Shown here: piece after piece, positions 47,330-56,451 of the stretch | Numbering within the stretch: the first letter of the stretch is position 1 | Layout: each line of letters starts with the position of its first letter | From: Streptococcus sanguinis | Lineage (GTDB): Bacteria > Bacillota > Bacilli > Lactobacillales > Streptococcaceae | Length of the DNA: 64,000 bases | Assembly: GCF_013343115.1 (NCBI RefSeq) | Contig: NZ_CP054570.1 | Location: forward strand, 124,001 to 188,000 | Direction: 5' to 3' | Translations under genes and position numbers: made by a program | The notes under the pieces: model-generated | Told to the model about the DNA's origin: nothing | The model's input: only the letters and a program-made list of their open reading frames with translations | Databases searched by the model: none

Positions 47330-48943
47330 ATGTCAACTAAATATATTTTTGTCACCGGTGGTGTAGTTTCTTCTATCGGGAAAGGAATTGTGGCAGCTAG
47401 CTTGGGCCGCCTTTTGAAGAATCGAGGTCTCAAAGTTACGATTCAGAAATTTGACCCTTATATCAATATTGATCCCGGAACCATGAGCCCTTACCAGCAT
47501 GGGGAGGTGTTTGTGACAGATGATGGAGCCGAGACGGATCTGGATCTGGGGCACTATGAGCGTTTTATTGACATCAATCTCAATAAATACTCCAATGTCA
47601 CCACTGGTAAGATCTATAGCGAAGTCCTGCGCAAGGAGCGTAAAGGTGAGTATCTGGGAGCGACGGTCCAAGTCATTCCGCATATTACGGATGCTCTCAA
47701 GGACAAGATCAAGCGGGCTGCACGGACGACGGACTCGGATGTGATTATCACCGAGGTCGGAGGTACAGTGGGCGACATCGAGTCTCTTCCTTTCTTAGAA
47801 GCTTTGCGTCAGATGAAGGCGGATGTCGGAGCAGACAATGTCATGTATATCCATACGACCCTCCTGCCCTATCTCAAGGCAGCTGGCGAAATGAAGACCA
47901 AGCCGACTCAGCATTCTGTCAAAGAGCTGCGAGGTCTGGGGATTCAGCCTAATATGCTGGTCATCCGCACAGAGAAGCCAGCTGGACAAAATATCAAAAA
48001 CAAACTAGCTCAATTCTGTGATGTGGCGCCGGAGGCGGTCATTGAGTCGCTAGATGTGGAGCATCTTTACCAAATTCCTCTCAATTTGCAGGCGCAAAAG
48101 ATGGACCAAATCGTCTGTGACCATCTGAAGCTGGATGTGCCAGCAGCGGATATGACAGAGTGGTCAGCCATGGTAGAGAAAGTGATGAACCTGAAAAAGC
48201 AGGTCCATATTGCTCTGGTCGGCAAGTATGTCGAGTTGCCAGATGCCTATATTTCAGTTGTTGAAGCGCTCAAGCATGCCGGCTATGCCAATGATGCGGA
48301 AGTTAAGATTGACTGGATTGATGCGAATCAGATAACAGCCGAAAACGCCGTAGAGCTTCTTGGAAATGCGGATGGGATTATCGTTCCGGGCGGCTTTGGT
48401 CAGAGAGGAACTGAGGGGAAAATTCAGGCAATCCGATATGCGCGTGAGCAGGATGTGCCTATGTTGGGAATTTGCTTGGGCATGCAGTTAACCTGTGTCG
48501 AATTCGCCCGTCATGTCCTAGGATTGGCAGATGCCAACTCAGCGGAGCTTAATCCAGACACACCATATCCAATCATTGACCTCATGCGTGATCAGATTGA
48601 TGTAGAAGACTTGGGTGGAACGCTGAGATTGGGGCTCTATCCTTCTAAGCTTAAGAGTGGCTCTAAGGCAGCAGCGGCTTACGACTATCAAGAAGTCGTG
48701 CAGCGCCGTCACCGTCATCGCTATGAGTTTAACAATGATTTTCGCGAGCAGTTTGAGTCAGCCGGATTTACATTTTCAGGAGTTTCACCAGACAATCGCT
48801 TGGTCGAAATAGTGGAAATCCCAGAAAACAAATTCTTCGTTGCTTGTCAGTATCACCCAGAGCTTTCCAGCCGCCCGAACCGACCTGAAGGTCTTTATAC
48901 AGCCTTTGTCACGGCAGCGGTAGAAAAGAGCTCGGAGAGATAG
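47330..48943 (+). CDS. pyrG: CTP synthase
   Basis: A 537-residue enzyme converting UTP to CTP using glutamine. [23 protein letters not shown] is the N-terminal nucleotide site, [19 protein letters not shown] follows, and the glutaminase domain has [15 protein letters not shown] (nucleophile Cys around 386) and a C-terminal [10 protein letters not shown] with His/Glu. Length is typical. The leader attenuator suggests regulation by CTP. Confidence 0.97.
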   Translation: MSTKYIFVTGGVVSSIGKGIVAASLGRLLKNRGLKVTIQKFDPYINIDPGTMSPYQHGEVFVTDDGAETDLDLGHYERFIDINLNKYSNVTTGKIYSEVLRKERKGEYLGATVQVIPHITDALKDKIKRAARTTDSDVIITEVGGTVGDIESLPFLEALRQMKADVGADNVMYIHTTLLPYLKAAGEMKTKPTQHSVKELRGLGIQPNMLVIRTEKPAGQNIKNKLAQFCDVAPEAVIESLDVEHLYQIPLNLQAQKMDQIVCDHLKLDVPAADMTEWSAMVEKVMNLKKQVHIALVGKYVELPDAYISVVEALKHAGYANDAEVKIDWIDANQITAENAVELLGNADGIIVPGGFGQRGTEGKIQAIRYAREQDVPMLGICLGMQLTCVEFARHVLGLADANSAELNPDTPYPIIDLMRDQIDVEDLGGTLRLGLYPSKLKSGSKAAAAYDYQEVVQRRHRHRYEFNNDFREQFESAGFTFSGVSPDNRLVEIVEIPENKFFVACQYHPELSSRPNRPEGLYTAFVTAAVEKSSER

Positions 48944-49012
48944 ACCTGCTTTTTCTAGGATAAGCGATTTTTCTAGAGAAATGTTATAATGAAAGCAAAA
49001 GGAGGGAAGAAG

Positions 49013-49423
49013 ATGTTTCTAAACATTTTAGCTAGTATTCGTACTAATAATTTTCAAGATGAGCATTGTGTAGAAAAAATCCAAGCTCTCTGGCAGGAAC
49101 AAGAGGGAGCTGTGAAAGAAGCTTTTGCCCAAGGGGAACCGGTTTATGCTGTCTATCATGACTATGCTAGTGATTACAAAGGAGACTATAGTCTCTCTAT
49201 CTGCCGTTTGACAGATGGGGAAGTCTATGATTTTGACACATCCGAGCAGACCTATCAAGTATTTGAGGCTGATAAGGAGGATCCTCAAGCGATTCTTCAT
49301 GCTTGGCAGAGGATTTGGCAGGCAGAAGAAACAGGTGAGCTTCATCGAGATTATACTATTGACTTTGAAAAATACGATCCCGACCAAACGGTGGCTGTCT
49401 TTATTGCGACTCAGCAGCACTGA
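49013..49423 (+). CDS. GyrI-like effector-binding domain protein
   Basis: A 136-residue stand-alone GyrI/AraC-effector-like domain. PVYAVYHDYASDYKGDYSLSICR is the first strand-rich repeat and DPDQTVAVFIATQQH the last. Such proteins bind small hydrophobic or cationic ligands and sometimes inhibit topoisomerase. The ATG at 49013 is preferred over an ATG at 48989 because AGGAGGG precedes it at the right distance. A TATAAT sits about 25 bases upstream. No partner regulator is adjacent. Confidence 0.75.
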   Translation: MFLNILASIRTNNFQDEHCVEKIQALWQEQEGAVKEAFAQGEPVYAVYHDYASDYKGDYSLSICRLTDGEVYDFDTSEQTYQVFEADKEDPQAILHAWQRIWQAEETGELHRDYTIDFEKYDPDQTVAVFIATQQH

Positions 49424-49522
49424 GTTTTCTGTGTTCCTGCCTTAGCTTCATTTTCGCTTAGATTTCCCAATTTTACTGATTGAGTAGAAAGTTGATTTTT
49501 TGAAATAAACTAAAAAATTTTC

Positions 49523-49551
49523 TTGACAAGCCTTAGCTGTCCTGTTATACT
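49523..49551 (+). promoter_or_regulatory. tRNA-Leu promoter
   Basis: TTGACA (49523-49528), a 17-bp spacer and TATACT (49546-49551), 17 bases upstream of the tRNA. Confidence 0.85.
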
Positions 49552-49567
49552 AGTAAGGTACTCAATC

Positions 49568-49653
49568 GCGGGGATGGCGGAATTGGCAGACGCGCAGGAC
49601 TAAGGATCCTGTGACCGCTTTAGGTCGTGAGGGTTCAAGTCCCTCTCTCCGCA
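49568..49653 (+). tRNA. tRNA-Leu (anticodon AAG)
   Basis: An 86-base class II tRNA. The acceptor GCGGGGA pairs with TCTCCGC, the anticodon loop is CTAAGGA with AAG at 49602-49604, there is a long variable arm, and the T loop is GGTTCAAGTCC. The A34 would need deamination to inosine to read C-ending codons. The 3' CCA is not encoded. Confidence 0.95.
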
Positions 49654-49658
49654 TCAAG

Positions 49659-49684
49659 TAAGCTGACTTCGGTCAGCTTTTTCT
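49659..49684 (+). terminator. tRNA-Leu terminator
   Basis: AAGCTGAC-TTCG-GTCAGCTT, with a TTCG tetraloop, followed by T residues. Confidence 0.85.
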
Positions 49685-49830
49685 TTTTGCGATAGAGACG
49701 CTTAAAAAGGCTGAGTGTCTCCCTGCAATTCTTTAAAATTTCAGGAAAAACTAGCAATTTTAGTGAAAAAGTGATAAAATAAACAATGTAAGTGGTTTAA
49801 CCACAAAAAATAAGAGGAGGCCTGATAAGA

Positions 49831-50712
49831 ATGGCAATCGTTTCAGCAGAAAAATTTGTCCAAGCAGCTCGTGACAATGGTTACGCAGTTGGTGGATTCA
49901 ACACAAACAACCTTGAGTGGACTCAAGCTATCCTGCGTGCGGCAGAAGCAAAGAAAGCACCAGTGCTTATCCAAACTTCAATGGGTGCTGCTAAATACAT
50001 GGGTGGCTACAAAGTTGCTCGTAACTTGATCGCTAACCTTGTAGAATCAATGGGCATCACTGTACCAGTTGCGATTCACTTGGACCATGGTCACTACGAA
50101 GATGCACTTGAGTGTATTGAAGTTGGTTACACTTCTATCATGTTTGATGGTTCACACCTTCCAGTAGAAGAAAACCTTAAATTGGCTAAAGACGTTGTTG
50201 AAAAAGCACACGCTAAAGGTATCTCAGTAGAAGCTGAAGTTGGTACTATCGGTGGTGAAGAAGACGGTATCATCGGTAAAGGTGAATTGGCTCCAATCGA
50301 AGACGCTAAAGCAATGGTTGAAACCGGAATCGACTTCTTGGCAGCTGGTATCGGTAACATCCACGGTCCATACCCGGCAAACTGGGAAGGTCTTGACCTT
50401 GACCACTTGAAGAAATTGACAGAAGCTCTTCCAGGCTTCCCAATCGTATTGCACGGTGGTTCAGGTATTCCTGATGACCAAATCCAAGCAGCTATCAAAC
50501 TTGGTGTTGCGAAAGTTAACGTTAACACTGAATGCCAAATCGCATTCGCTAACGCAACTCGTAAATTTGCTCGCGACTACGAAGCAAACGAAGCAGAATA
50601 CGACAAGAAGAAACTCTTCGACCCACGTAAATTCTTGGCTGACGGTGTAAAAGCTATCCAAGCATCAGTTGAAGAACGTATCGACGTATTCGGTTCAGAA
50701 GGTAAAGCTTAA
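49831..50712 (+). CDS. fba: Fructose-1,6-bisphosphate aldolase, class II
   Basis: A 293-residue zinc-dependent glycolytic aldolase. GGFNTNNLEWTQAIL opens the barrel, PVAIHLDHGHYEDA supplies a metal ligand (around 80-90), GEEDGIIGKGELAP is the active-site loop, and GIGNIHGPYP and VLHGGSGIPDDQI bind substrate phosphate. Codon use is highly biased, as for a strongly expressed gene. A direct repeat of its last codons occurs at 52353, marking an insertion right after it. Confidence 0.97.
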   Translation: MAIVSAEKFVQAARDNGYAVGGFNTNNLEWTQAILRAAEAKKAPVLIQTSMGAAKYMGGYKVARNLIANLVESMGITVPVAIHLDHGHYEDALECIEVGYTSIMFDGSHLPVEENLKLAKDVVEKAHAKGISVEAEVGTIGGEEDGIIGKGELAPIEDAKAMVETGIDFLAAGIGNIHGPYPANWEGLDLDHLKKLTEALPGFPIVLHGGSGIPDDQIQAAIKLGVAKVNVNTECQIAFANATRKFARDYEANEAEYDKKKLFDPRKFLADGVKAIQASVEERIDVFGSEGKA

Positions 50713-50713
50713 T
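50693..50713 (+). repeat. Direct repeat copy 1, fba 3' end
   Basis: The last six codons of fba plus adjacent bases (GTTCAGAAGGTAAAGCTTAA and one more T), identical over 21 bases to 52353-52373. It marks the left edge of the AT-rich insert. Confidence 0.85.
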
Positions 50714-50738
50714 AAGCTTGTAAATGCTTGATATAACA

Positions 50739-50769
50739 GGGTTTATCCGATTTGGATAAACCTTTTTTC
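50739..50769 (+). terminator. Terminator following fba (left side of insert)
   Basis: GGTTTATCC-GATTT-GGATAAACC followed by TTTTTT. Strong. Confidence 0.88.
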
Positions 50770-51017
50770 TTTGCTTATCACCTAATATAATGAGTAATGG
50801 GGATACCATATTTTGTTTTCTCAGTAGAAAATAATGTCTGTATTATATTAGCATACTATTATAGAAATATTGTATACAAGTCTTTTTAGACGCTATATTA
50901 AATAAATGTTAGTTACAATAAAAAACAGATTTACGAAAAGAAATGCCTAGATTTGCTTATTGTAATTTAATTCAGTATAATTATAGAAATCTCGGTAAAG
51001 GGTTAATTAAATAACAA

Positions 51018-52136
51018 ATGCAATATTATATGTTCATAAAACAGTTCTTAAACTGGGGAATCATTTTGGGTGTCATACCTATTTTAAGTAAAACTTTTTT
51101 GTACTTTCCGAAAGATAATAATGCAAGCTCAGTATCGGATAAGAGCAATACTTGGGAGATTTGGCTAAAGAATATTATTTGGTCCTTGGCTATCGTAATT
51201 TTTGTATTAATAATTTTTTGGCAGGTAATTATAAAAAATTATTTTTTAGTCTCCTGTTTAAGTTTGTTATATTGGTTAGAACGGATAAATGATAATATTC
51301 ATTCCTCTGTAAAGCTTAAGGAAATTTTAAAAAGCCCTAGTGGTAATGTACTTTCTCTTTCAGAATGGCAATCAATAGTATCGATAGTTGTCTTTATTTC
51401 GTATACAGAGTTGCACAGGATTCCAGAATTTTTGATAAAACAAATTGACGCTATCCCTAATAGTAATATATCTGGCATTCTTTTACTAATCTTTCTATTT
51501 TTCATTTCAATAATATATTTATTGTTTACTGGGATTTTAATTTTCGAATTTGGACGAGTCTTTTTAAAAATCTTTACTAAAGTGGTGCGATACTCTTTGG
51601 GGGATAAATCCAAAACTATATTTAATTGGATTAAGTATTTATATGATAACTCTAAATCAAAAGCATTTTTTTCAATCAGTTTTATAGAAAAAAATAAAAA
51701 TAGTAAATATGGTTTATTCTTTTTCGTACCCTTATTAATCTCTTTGGATGTTATAATATTACTTACTTACTTTTTTTATAGAATTATTATTAGTATACTT
51801 TTTTATATTACAATGATAGTGTATAAATTTGTAATTTTAAGTGGAAAAATTATATCAGTCATATCTAACTGGTCTGATAGAAAAGTTACTGTATTTTTCT
51901 TTCGATTGTCTTTCGTTTTCTCAATAATGTTTTTGGTTACTTTCAATAGAATTTATCCAATTGCTAAAATGAATATAGAAAGTACAGCAGTTTTAGAATT
52001 CTTATCAGGTTCGATATTAATACCTATTCTATTATCATGGATATTGGAACTCAAGAATAAACCATTAAATGAGAAAAAAAGCAAGGAAATTTTTCTTAGT
52101 GATAGAAAGAAAATCAGTAAAAGGAAATATAAATAA
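51018..52136 (+). CDS. Orphan multi-pass membrane protein in AT-rich insert
   Basis: A 372-residue protein, very rich in Ile, Leu, Phe and Lys with AT-rich codons unlike its neighbours. Roughly seven to eight hydrophobic helices: near 8-28, 48-72, 73-85, about 115-130, 150-180, 227-275 (two), and 290-345 (two). It ends in a basic tail (KKISKRKYK). There is no clear ribosome site before the ATG. I recognise no family. Together with the direct repeats it looks like foreign cargo; function unknown. Confidence 0.7.
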   Translation: MQYYMFIKQFLNWGIILGVIPILSKTFLYFPKDNNASSVSDKSNTWEIWLKNIIWSLAIVIFVLIIFWQVIIKNYFLVSCLSLLYWLERINDNIHSSVKLKEILKSPSGNVLSLSEWQSIVSIVVFISYTELHRIPEFLIKQIDAIPNSNISGILLLIFLFFISIIYLLFTGILIFEFGRVFLKIFTKVVRYSLGDKSKTIFNWIKYLYDNSKSKAFFSISFIEKNKNSKYGLFFFVPLLISLDVIILLTYFFYRIIISILFYITMIVYKFVILSGKIISVISNWSDRKVTVFFFRLSFVFSIMFLVTFNRIYPIAKMNIESTAVLEFLSGSILIPILLSWILELKNKPLNEKKSKEIFLSDRKKISKRKYK

Positions 52137-52352
52137 TAAATATAGTGTTAGATTAATTCAAAAAGTATCGAATTTCCTTCTTTCAATTAAGCGTAGTCAA
52201 TCTTTTTGGCATAATAAGGTGGAGGAAGATTGCTAGCCTAGCTGTCATAGTTTTTTTTGAGTTTGGGTGTGAGAAGATTACAGAACTTGTCATTAAAGGA
52301 CAATTGAAGAACGTAAGTTTAGAAGAAATGATTAAGAGAGTTAATCAACTAT
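52137..52352 (+). other. AT-rich remnant with an open frame ending in the fba tail
   Basis: From about 52187 a frame without stops runs through the right repeat and ends ...LEEMIKRVNQLCSEGKA, so the last five residues are the same as the aldolase C-terminus. No start codon or ribosome site is obvious (first ATA-type codons). It may be a decayed gene joined in frame to the repeat, or chance. Confidence 0.35.
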
Positions 52353-52373
52353 GTTCAGAAGGTAAAGCTTAAT
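52353..52373 (+). repeat. Direct repeat copy 2, fba 3' end
   Basis: Identical over 21 bases to 50693-50713, including the AAGCTTAAT with the TAA stop. It is followed by a second fba-like terminator position. It marks the right edge of the insert. Confidence 0.85.
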
Positions 52374-52395
52374 CTAGCTGAAGACTACAAAACAG

Positions 52396-52421
52396 AAACC
52401 TGCCCATTGGGTGGGTTTTTT
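52396..52421 (+). terminator. Terminator right of the insert, probably the original fba terminator
   Basis: AACCTGCCCA pairs with GGGTGGGTT across TT, followed by TTTTT. Confidence 0.75.
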
Positions 52422-52574
52422 GGTGTGTGATAAAATATGATAATTATTTTTGAATTTCCTATGTTCGTTTGGAAGTAAAAGTGGTAGTATAGTGAGGAGA
52501 TGAGATTCTATTTTCCTGAGTTAGGTAGGGAAATGGTTTGTAATATGAATTAATGATAGGATGTTGAGAAACGT

Positions 52575-53567
52575 ATGGCAATGATAGAAGTAGAGAATCT
52601 TCAGAAAAATTTTGTGAAGACAGTTAAGGAACCAGGATTGAAGGGGGCTTTGCGCTCCTTTATTCATCCCGAAAAGCAGACCTTTGAAGCGGTCAAGAAT
52701 TTAACCTTTGAGGTTCCCAAGGGGCAGATCTTAGGCTTTATCGGTGCCAATGGTGCTGGGAAGTCAACAACCATTAAAATGCTGACAGGGATTTTGAAGC
52801 CGACATCTGGTTTTTGTCGAATTAACGGCAAGATTCCGCAGGACAATCGCCAAGACTATGTCAAGGATATTGGAGTAGTCTTTGGGCAACGCACCCAGCT
52901 GTGGTGGGATTTGGCTCTGCAAGAGACTTACACGGTCTTGAAAGAGATATACGATGTGCCGGACTCGCTCTTTCACAAGCGCATGGACTTTTTGAATGAG
53001 GTTTTGGATTTGAAGGACTTTATCAAAGACCCCGTGCGCACTCTTTCACTGGGGCAACGGATGCGGGCGGATATTGCGGCTTCCTTGCTCCACAATCCTA
53101 AAGTTCTCTTTTTAGATGAGCCGACCATTGGTTTGGACGTTTCGGTCAAGGACAACATTCGTCGCGCCATCACCCAGATCAATCAGGAGGAAGAAACAAC
53201 CATTCTCTTGACCACTCACGACCTGAGTGATATTGAGCAACTCTGTGATCGGATTTTCATGATTGACAAGGGGCAGGAGATTTTTGATGGAACGGTTAGC
53301 CAGCTTAAGGAAACCTTTGGCAAGATGAAGACTCTTTCTTTTGAACTGGTACCAGGTCAAAGTCATCTCCTTTCTCACTATGAAGGCTTGCCTGATATGA
53401 CTATTGATAGACAAGGGAATAGCCTTAACATTGAATTCGATAGTTCCCGCTACCAGACGGCAGATATTATCAAGCAAACCTTGTCTGATTTTGAAATCCG
53501 TGATTTGAAGATGGTGGATACGGATATTGAGGATATTATCCGTCGCTTCTACCGAAAGGAGCTCTAA
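52575..53567 (+). CDS. ABC-2 exporter ATP-binding protein
   Basis: A 330-residue ATPase. An N-terminal extension (residues 1-40) precedes Walker A GANGAGKSTT (about 58), then signature LSLGQRMR (around 156) and Walker B VLFLDEPTIGLD with TTHDLSDI. The C-terminal domain (about 225-330) is a regulatory extension. LSLGQRMRADIA is typical of this ABC-2 subgroup. It overlaps nothing; the permease starts 2 bases after its stop. Confidence 0.9.
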   Translation: MAMIEVENLQKNFVKTVKEPGLKGALRSFIHPEKQTFEAVKNLTFEVPKGQILGFIGANGAGKSTTIKMLTGILKPTSGFCRINGKIPQDNRQDYVKDIGVVFGQRTQLWWDLALQETYTVLKEIYDVPDSLFHKRMDFLNEVLDLKDFIKDPVRTLSLGQRMRADIAASLLHNPKVLFLDEPTIGLDVSVKDNIRRAITQINQEEETTILLTTHDLSDIEQLCDRIFMIDKGQEIFDGTVSQLKETFGKMKTLSFELVPGQSHLLSHYEGLPDMTIDRQGNSLNIEFDSSRYQTADIIKQTLSDFEIRDLKMVDTDIEDIIRRFYRKEL

Positions 53568-53568
53568 G

Positions 53569-54387
53569 ATGGTCAAATTGTGGAGACGTTATAAACCCTT
53601 TATCAATGCAGGGATTCAGGAGTTGATTACCTATCGAGTCAACTTTATTCTCTATCGGATTGGCGATGTCATGGGGGCTTTTGTTGCTTTTTATCTTTGG
53701 AAGGCAGTCTTCGATTCGTCGCAAGAGTCTTTGATTCAGGGCTTCAGTATGGCGGATATCACCCTCTACATCATCATGAGTTTTGTGACTAATCTTTTGA
53801 CTAGGTCTGATTCTTCCTTTATGATTGGAGAGGAGGTCAAGGACGGATCCATTATCATGCGCTTGCTGAGACCGGTGCATTTTGCGGCCTCATATCTCTT
53901 CACCGAGCTTGGTTCAAAATGGTTGATTTTTGTCAGTGTAGGACTTCCATTTTTAAGTGTCATTATCTTGATTAAAATCCTTTCTGGGCAAGGCATTTTA
54001 GAAGTTTTAGGACTAACCTTGATTTATCTCTTTAGCTTAACGCTAGCCTATCTGATCAACTTTTTCTTTAATATCTGCTTTGGATTTTCAGCTTTTGTGT
54101 TTAAAAATCTATGGGGCTCTAATCTGCTCAAGAATTCTCTGATTTCCTTTATGTCGGGAAGTTTGATTCCCTTGGCTTTCTTTCCCAAGGTAGTTTCAGA
54201 TGTTCTGTCCTTCTTGCCTTTTTCATCCTTGATTTACACTCCGGTTATGATTATGGTTGGAAAATACGATGCCAGTCAGATTCTTCAGGCTCTTTTCCTG
54301 CAGTTGTTTTGGCTTTTAGTGATGGTGGGCTTGTCTCAGTTGATTTGGAAAAAAGTCCAGTCATTTATCACCATTCAAGGAGGTTAG
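53569..54387 (+). CDS. ABC-2 permease, first subunit
   Basis: A 272-residue membrane protein with about six helices; the ATG at 53569 follows the ATPase stop by two bases, and AAAGGAGC is the ribosome site. EEVKDGSIIMRLLRPVHF lies in the cytoplasmic loop. The two permease subunits and the ATPase form a heteromeric exporter. Confidence 0.88.
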   Translation: MVKLWRRYKPFINAGIQELITYRVNFILYRIGDVMGAFVAFYLWKAVFDSSQESLIQGFSMADITLYIIMSFVTNLLTRSDSSFMIGEEVKDGSIIMRLLRPVHFAASYLFTELGSKWLIFVSVGLPFLSVIILIKILSGQGILEVLGLTLIYLFSLTLAYLINFFFNICFGFSAFVFKNLWGSNLLKNSLISFMSGSLIPLAFFPKVVSDVLSFLPFSSLIYTPVMIMVGKYDASQILQALFLQLFWLLVMVGLSQLIWKKVQSFITIQGG

Positions 54388-54388
54388 T

Positions 54389-55174
54389 ATGAAAAAATAT
54401 CAGCGCATGCATCTGATTTTTATCAGACAATACATCAAGCAAATCATGGAATACAAGGTCGATTTTGTGGTTGGTGTTTTAGGTGTCTTCTTGACCCAAG
54501 GCTTGAACCTCTTGTTTCTCAACGTGCTCTTCCAACACATCCCTTCCTTGGAAGGCTGGACCTTTCAGGAGATTGCCTTTATCTATGGTTTTTCCTTGAT
54601 TCCCAAGGGACTGGACCATCTCTTTTTTGACAATCTCTGGGCACTGGGACAACGCTTGGTGCGAAAGGGAGAGTTTGACAAATACCTGACTCGTCCTATC
54701 AACCCTCTCTTTCACATCCTAGTCGAGACCTTTCAGATTGATGCCTTGGGCGAACTCTTGGTAGGTGGAATTTTATTAGCGACAACAGTAACTAGCATTG
54801 CTTGGACTCTTCCCAAATTCCTGATTTTTCTGATCTGTATTCCTTTTACGACCTTGATTTATACTTCCTTAAAAATAGCGACAGCTAGTATTGCTTTTTG
54901 GACCAAGCAATCAGGAGCTATGATCTACATTTTCTATATGTTCAATGATTTTGCCAAGTATCCGATTTCGATTTACCATTCGCTTATCCGTTGGTTGATT
55001 AGTTTTATCGTGCCTTTCGCCTTTACGGCCTACTATCCCGCTAGTTATTTCTTGCAGGAAAAGAATGGACTCTTTAACATTGGTGGTTTGATTCTGACTT
55101 CTCTTATCTTCTTTGTCATTTCTTTGAAACTATGGGACAGAGGCTTAGACGCCTACGAGAGTGCGGGTTCGTAA
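54389..55174 (+). CDS. ABC-2 permease, second subunit
   Basis: A 261-residue membrane protein with about six helices, distantly similar to the first permease in layout. VRKGEFDKYLTRPINPLFHIL is the coupling loop with the RP dipeptide also present in the partner. It starts one base after the first permease stop (AAGGAGG site within that gene). Substrate unknown. Confidence 0.88.
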   Translation: MKKYQRMHLIFIRQYIKQIMEYKVDFVVGVLGVFLTQGLNLLFLNVLFQHIPSLEGWTFQEIAFIYGFSLIPKGLDHLFFDNLWALGQRLVRKGEFDKYLTRPINPLFHILVETFQIDALGELLVGGILLATTVTSIAWTLPKFLIFLICIPFTTLIYTSLKIATASIAFWTKQSGAMIYIFYMFNDFAKYPISIYHSLIRWLISFIVPFAFTAYYPASYFLQEKNGLFNIGGLILTSLIFFVISLKLWDRGLDAYESAGS

Positions 55175-55224
55175 GATAGAACATATGTTTAGTCCTAAAG
55201 CTTAAATCAAGAAAGGATTTTCAG

Positions 55225-55683
55225 ATGATAGTAATTGAAGAAGTGAAGGAAGAAAAACAAAAGATGATAGTGGTTAGCGAAGTTTTGAAGGATCTACCAG
55301 AATGGTTTGGAATACCTGAAAGTACACGAGCTTACATTGAAGGAGCCAAGGATTTGCAAGTTTGGGCTGCCTATCAGGAGAGTGATTTGGCTGGCTTTGT
55401 AAGCTTATCATACTCTAGTGAAGATTGTGCTGAGATTGACTGCCTAGCTGTTAAAAAATTCTATCATAGAGCGGGAATTGGCAGTCAACTTCTAGAAGTT
55501 TTAGAAAAATCTGCTCGTCAAAAAGCATCCTATCTGCAAGTAAAAACGGTAGCACCAGGTCATTATCCTACTTACGACAGGACTAACGCTTTTTATCAGG
55601 CTCAGGGCTTTAAAAAGTTAGAAATCTTTCCTGAACTTTGGGATAAAAGCAACCCTTGTTTGATTTGGGTTAAAAAATTGTGA
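55225..55683 (+). CDS. GNAT-family acetyltransferase
   Basis: A 152-residue protein. DLAGFVSLSYSSEDCAEIDCLAVKKFYHRAGIGSQLLEVLEKSA contains the core beta-strand pair and the acetyl-CoA loop (RAGIGSQL). The end YDRTNAFYQAQGFKKLEIFPELWD is the family's C-terminal part. It transfers an acetyl group from acetyl-CoA to an amine; the acceptor is unknown. It has an AAAGGA site 12 bases upstream. Confidence 0.87.
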   Translation: MIVIEEVKEEKQKMIVVSEVLKDLPEWFGIPESTRAYIEGAKDLQVWAAYQESDLAGFVSLSYSSEDCAEIDCLAVKKFYHRAGIGSQLLEVLEKSARQKASYLQVKTVAPGHYPTYDRTNAFYQAQGFKKLEIFPELWDKSNPCLIWVKKL

Positions 55684-55692
55684 AATTTTCCC

Positions 55693-55720
55693 TTGACAAA
55701 AAAGCTCAAGATGCTAAAAT
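55693..55720 (+). promoter_or_regulatory. tRNA-Thr promoter
   Basis: TTGACA (55693-55698), a 16-bp spacer and TAAAAT (55715-55720), 15 bases before the tRNA. Confidence 0.8.
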
Positions 55721-55734
55721 AAAGGGGAAAAGGC

Positions 55735-55807
55735 GCCGATTTAGCTCAGTTGGTAGAGCAACGCACTCGTAACGCGTAGGTCACAGGTTCGATCCCTGCA
55801 ATCGGCA
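55735..55807 (+). tRNA. tRNA-Thr (anticodon CGT)
   Basis: A 73-base tRNA. GCCGATT pairs with AATCGGC, the D loop has AGTTGGTA, the anticodon loop is CTCGTAA with CGT at 55768-55770, and the T loop is GGTTCGATCC. It reads ACG codons. CCA is not encoded. Confidence 0.95.
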
Positions 55808-55817
55808 TCTTAATTTG

Positions 55818-55840
55818 GAAGCTTAAAGGCTTCTTTTTTT
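55818..55840 (+). terminator. tRNA-Thr terminator
   Basis: GAAGC pairs with GCTTC across TTAAAG, followed by T residues. Confidence 0.75.
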
Positions 55841-55902
55841 CTTTGTTCTTACTATATTTTTTTAATTGTATAGGACAGGTATGTTTTCTATCATCTCTTA
55901 TA

Positions 55903-55971
55903 AACCACTTACTGGTCAAATTTAACCACTTACTGAAAAGGTCTTGTTTCTCGGGAGTTTCTTGTTATAAT
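55903..55971 (+). promoter_or_regulatory. LytTR tandem operator and promoter
   Basis: Two exact 12-bp repeats, AACCACTTACTG, at 55903-55914 and 55924-55935, are spaced 21 bp start to start, two helical turns. A promoter follows: TTGTTT (55944-55949), a 16-bp spacer and TATAAT (55966-55971). This is the usual layout of LytTR-activated promoters. Confidence 0.8.
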
Positions 55972-55999
55972 AAATATAAGCAGATGGAAAGGAGAGCGT

Positions 56000-56446
56000 A
56001 TGAACATTCGGATTGAATTAGATCAGAGTTTGGATGAAACAGAAATGGTGATAAAAGTTTCGCGGCTGGATGAGCGGATTCAGCGGATCCAAGAAGCTCT
56101 GGAAGAAACGGCGACTCCGTCCATTCTTTTCTATAAGGAAAGCAGTGAGTACTTTCTTGATTTAGCGGACATTCTCTTTTTCGAGACGGACGGCAGCAAG
56201 ATTTTTGCCCATGCCCGCAATGATGCTTATGAGGTCAAGCTAAAACTCTACGAGTTAGAAGAGATTCTGCCCCGCTATTTCTGTCGGATTTCTAAGTCCA
56301 CCATTGCCAATATCAAGGCAATCTATGCTTTGGACAAGTCCTTTTCAGGAACGAGCACCGTCCAGTTTTACAATACCCATAAACAGGTGCATGTGTCTAG
56401 GCATTATTATCAGTTAGTAAAAGAAAAGTTAAGTGAAGTGAGGTAA
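56000..56446 (+). CDS. LytTR-domain transcriptional regulator
   Basis: A 148-residue protein made of a short N-terminal domain (1-40) and a LytTR DNA-binding domain: FYKESSEYFLDLADILFFETDGSKIFAHAR, YELEEILPRYFCRISKSTIANIKAI and VHVSRHYYQLVKEKL. There is no receiver domain, so it is not a classical response regulator. The adjacent membrane protein may control it. Tandem repeats upstream indicate autoactivation. Confidence 0.9.
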   Translation: MNIRIELDQSLDETEMVIKVSRLDERIQRIQEALEETATPSILFYKESSEYFLDLADILFFETDGSKIFAHARNDAYEVKLKLYELEEILPRYFCRISKSTIANIKAIYALDKSFSGTSTVQFYNTHKQVHVSRHYYQLVKEKLSEVR

Positions 56447-56451
56447 TTATC

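Noticed and set aside
52220..52240. Similarity of TGGAGGAAGATTGCTA to the ribosome site before the B3/B4 gene
   Set aside because: A short purine-rich match that is easily explained by the ribosome-site sequence.
50714..52352. Insert after fba as an insertion sequence or prophage
   Set aside because: No transposase, integrase or phage gene is visible and no terminal inverted repeats were found.
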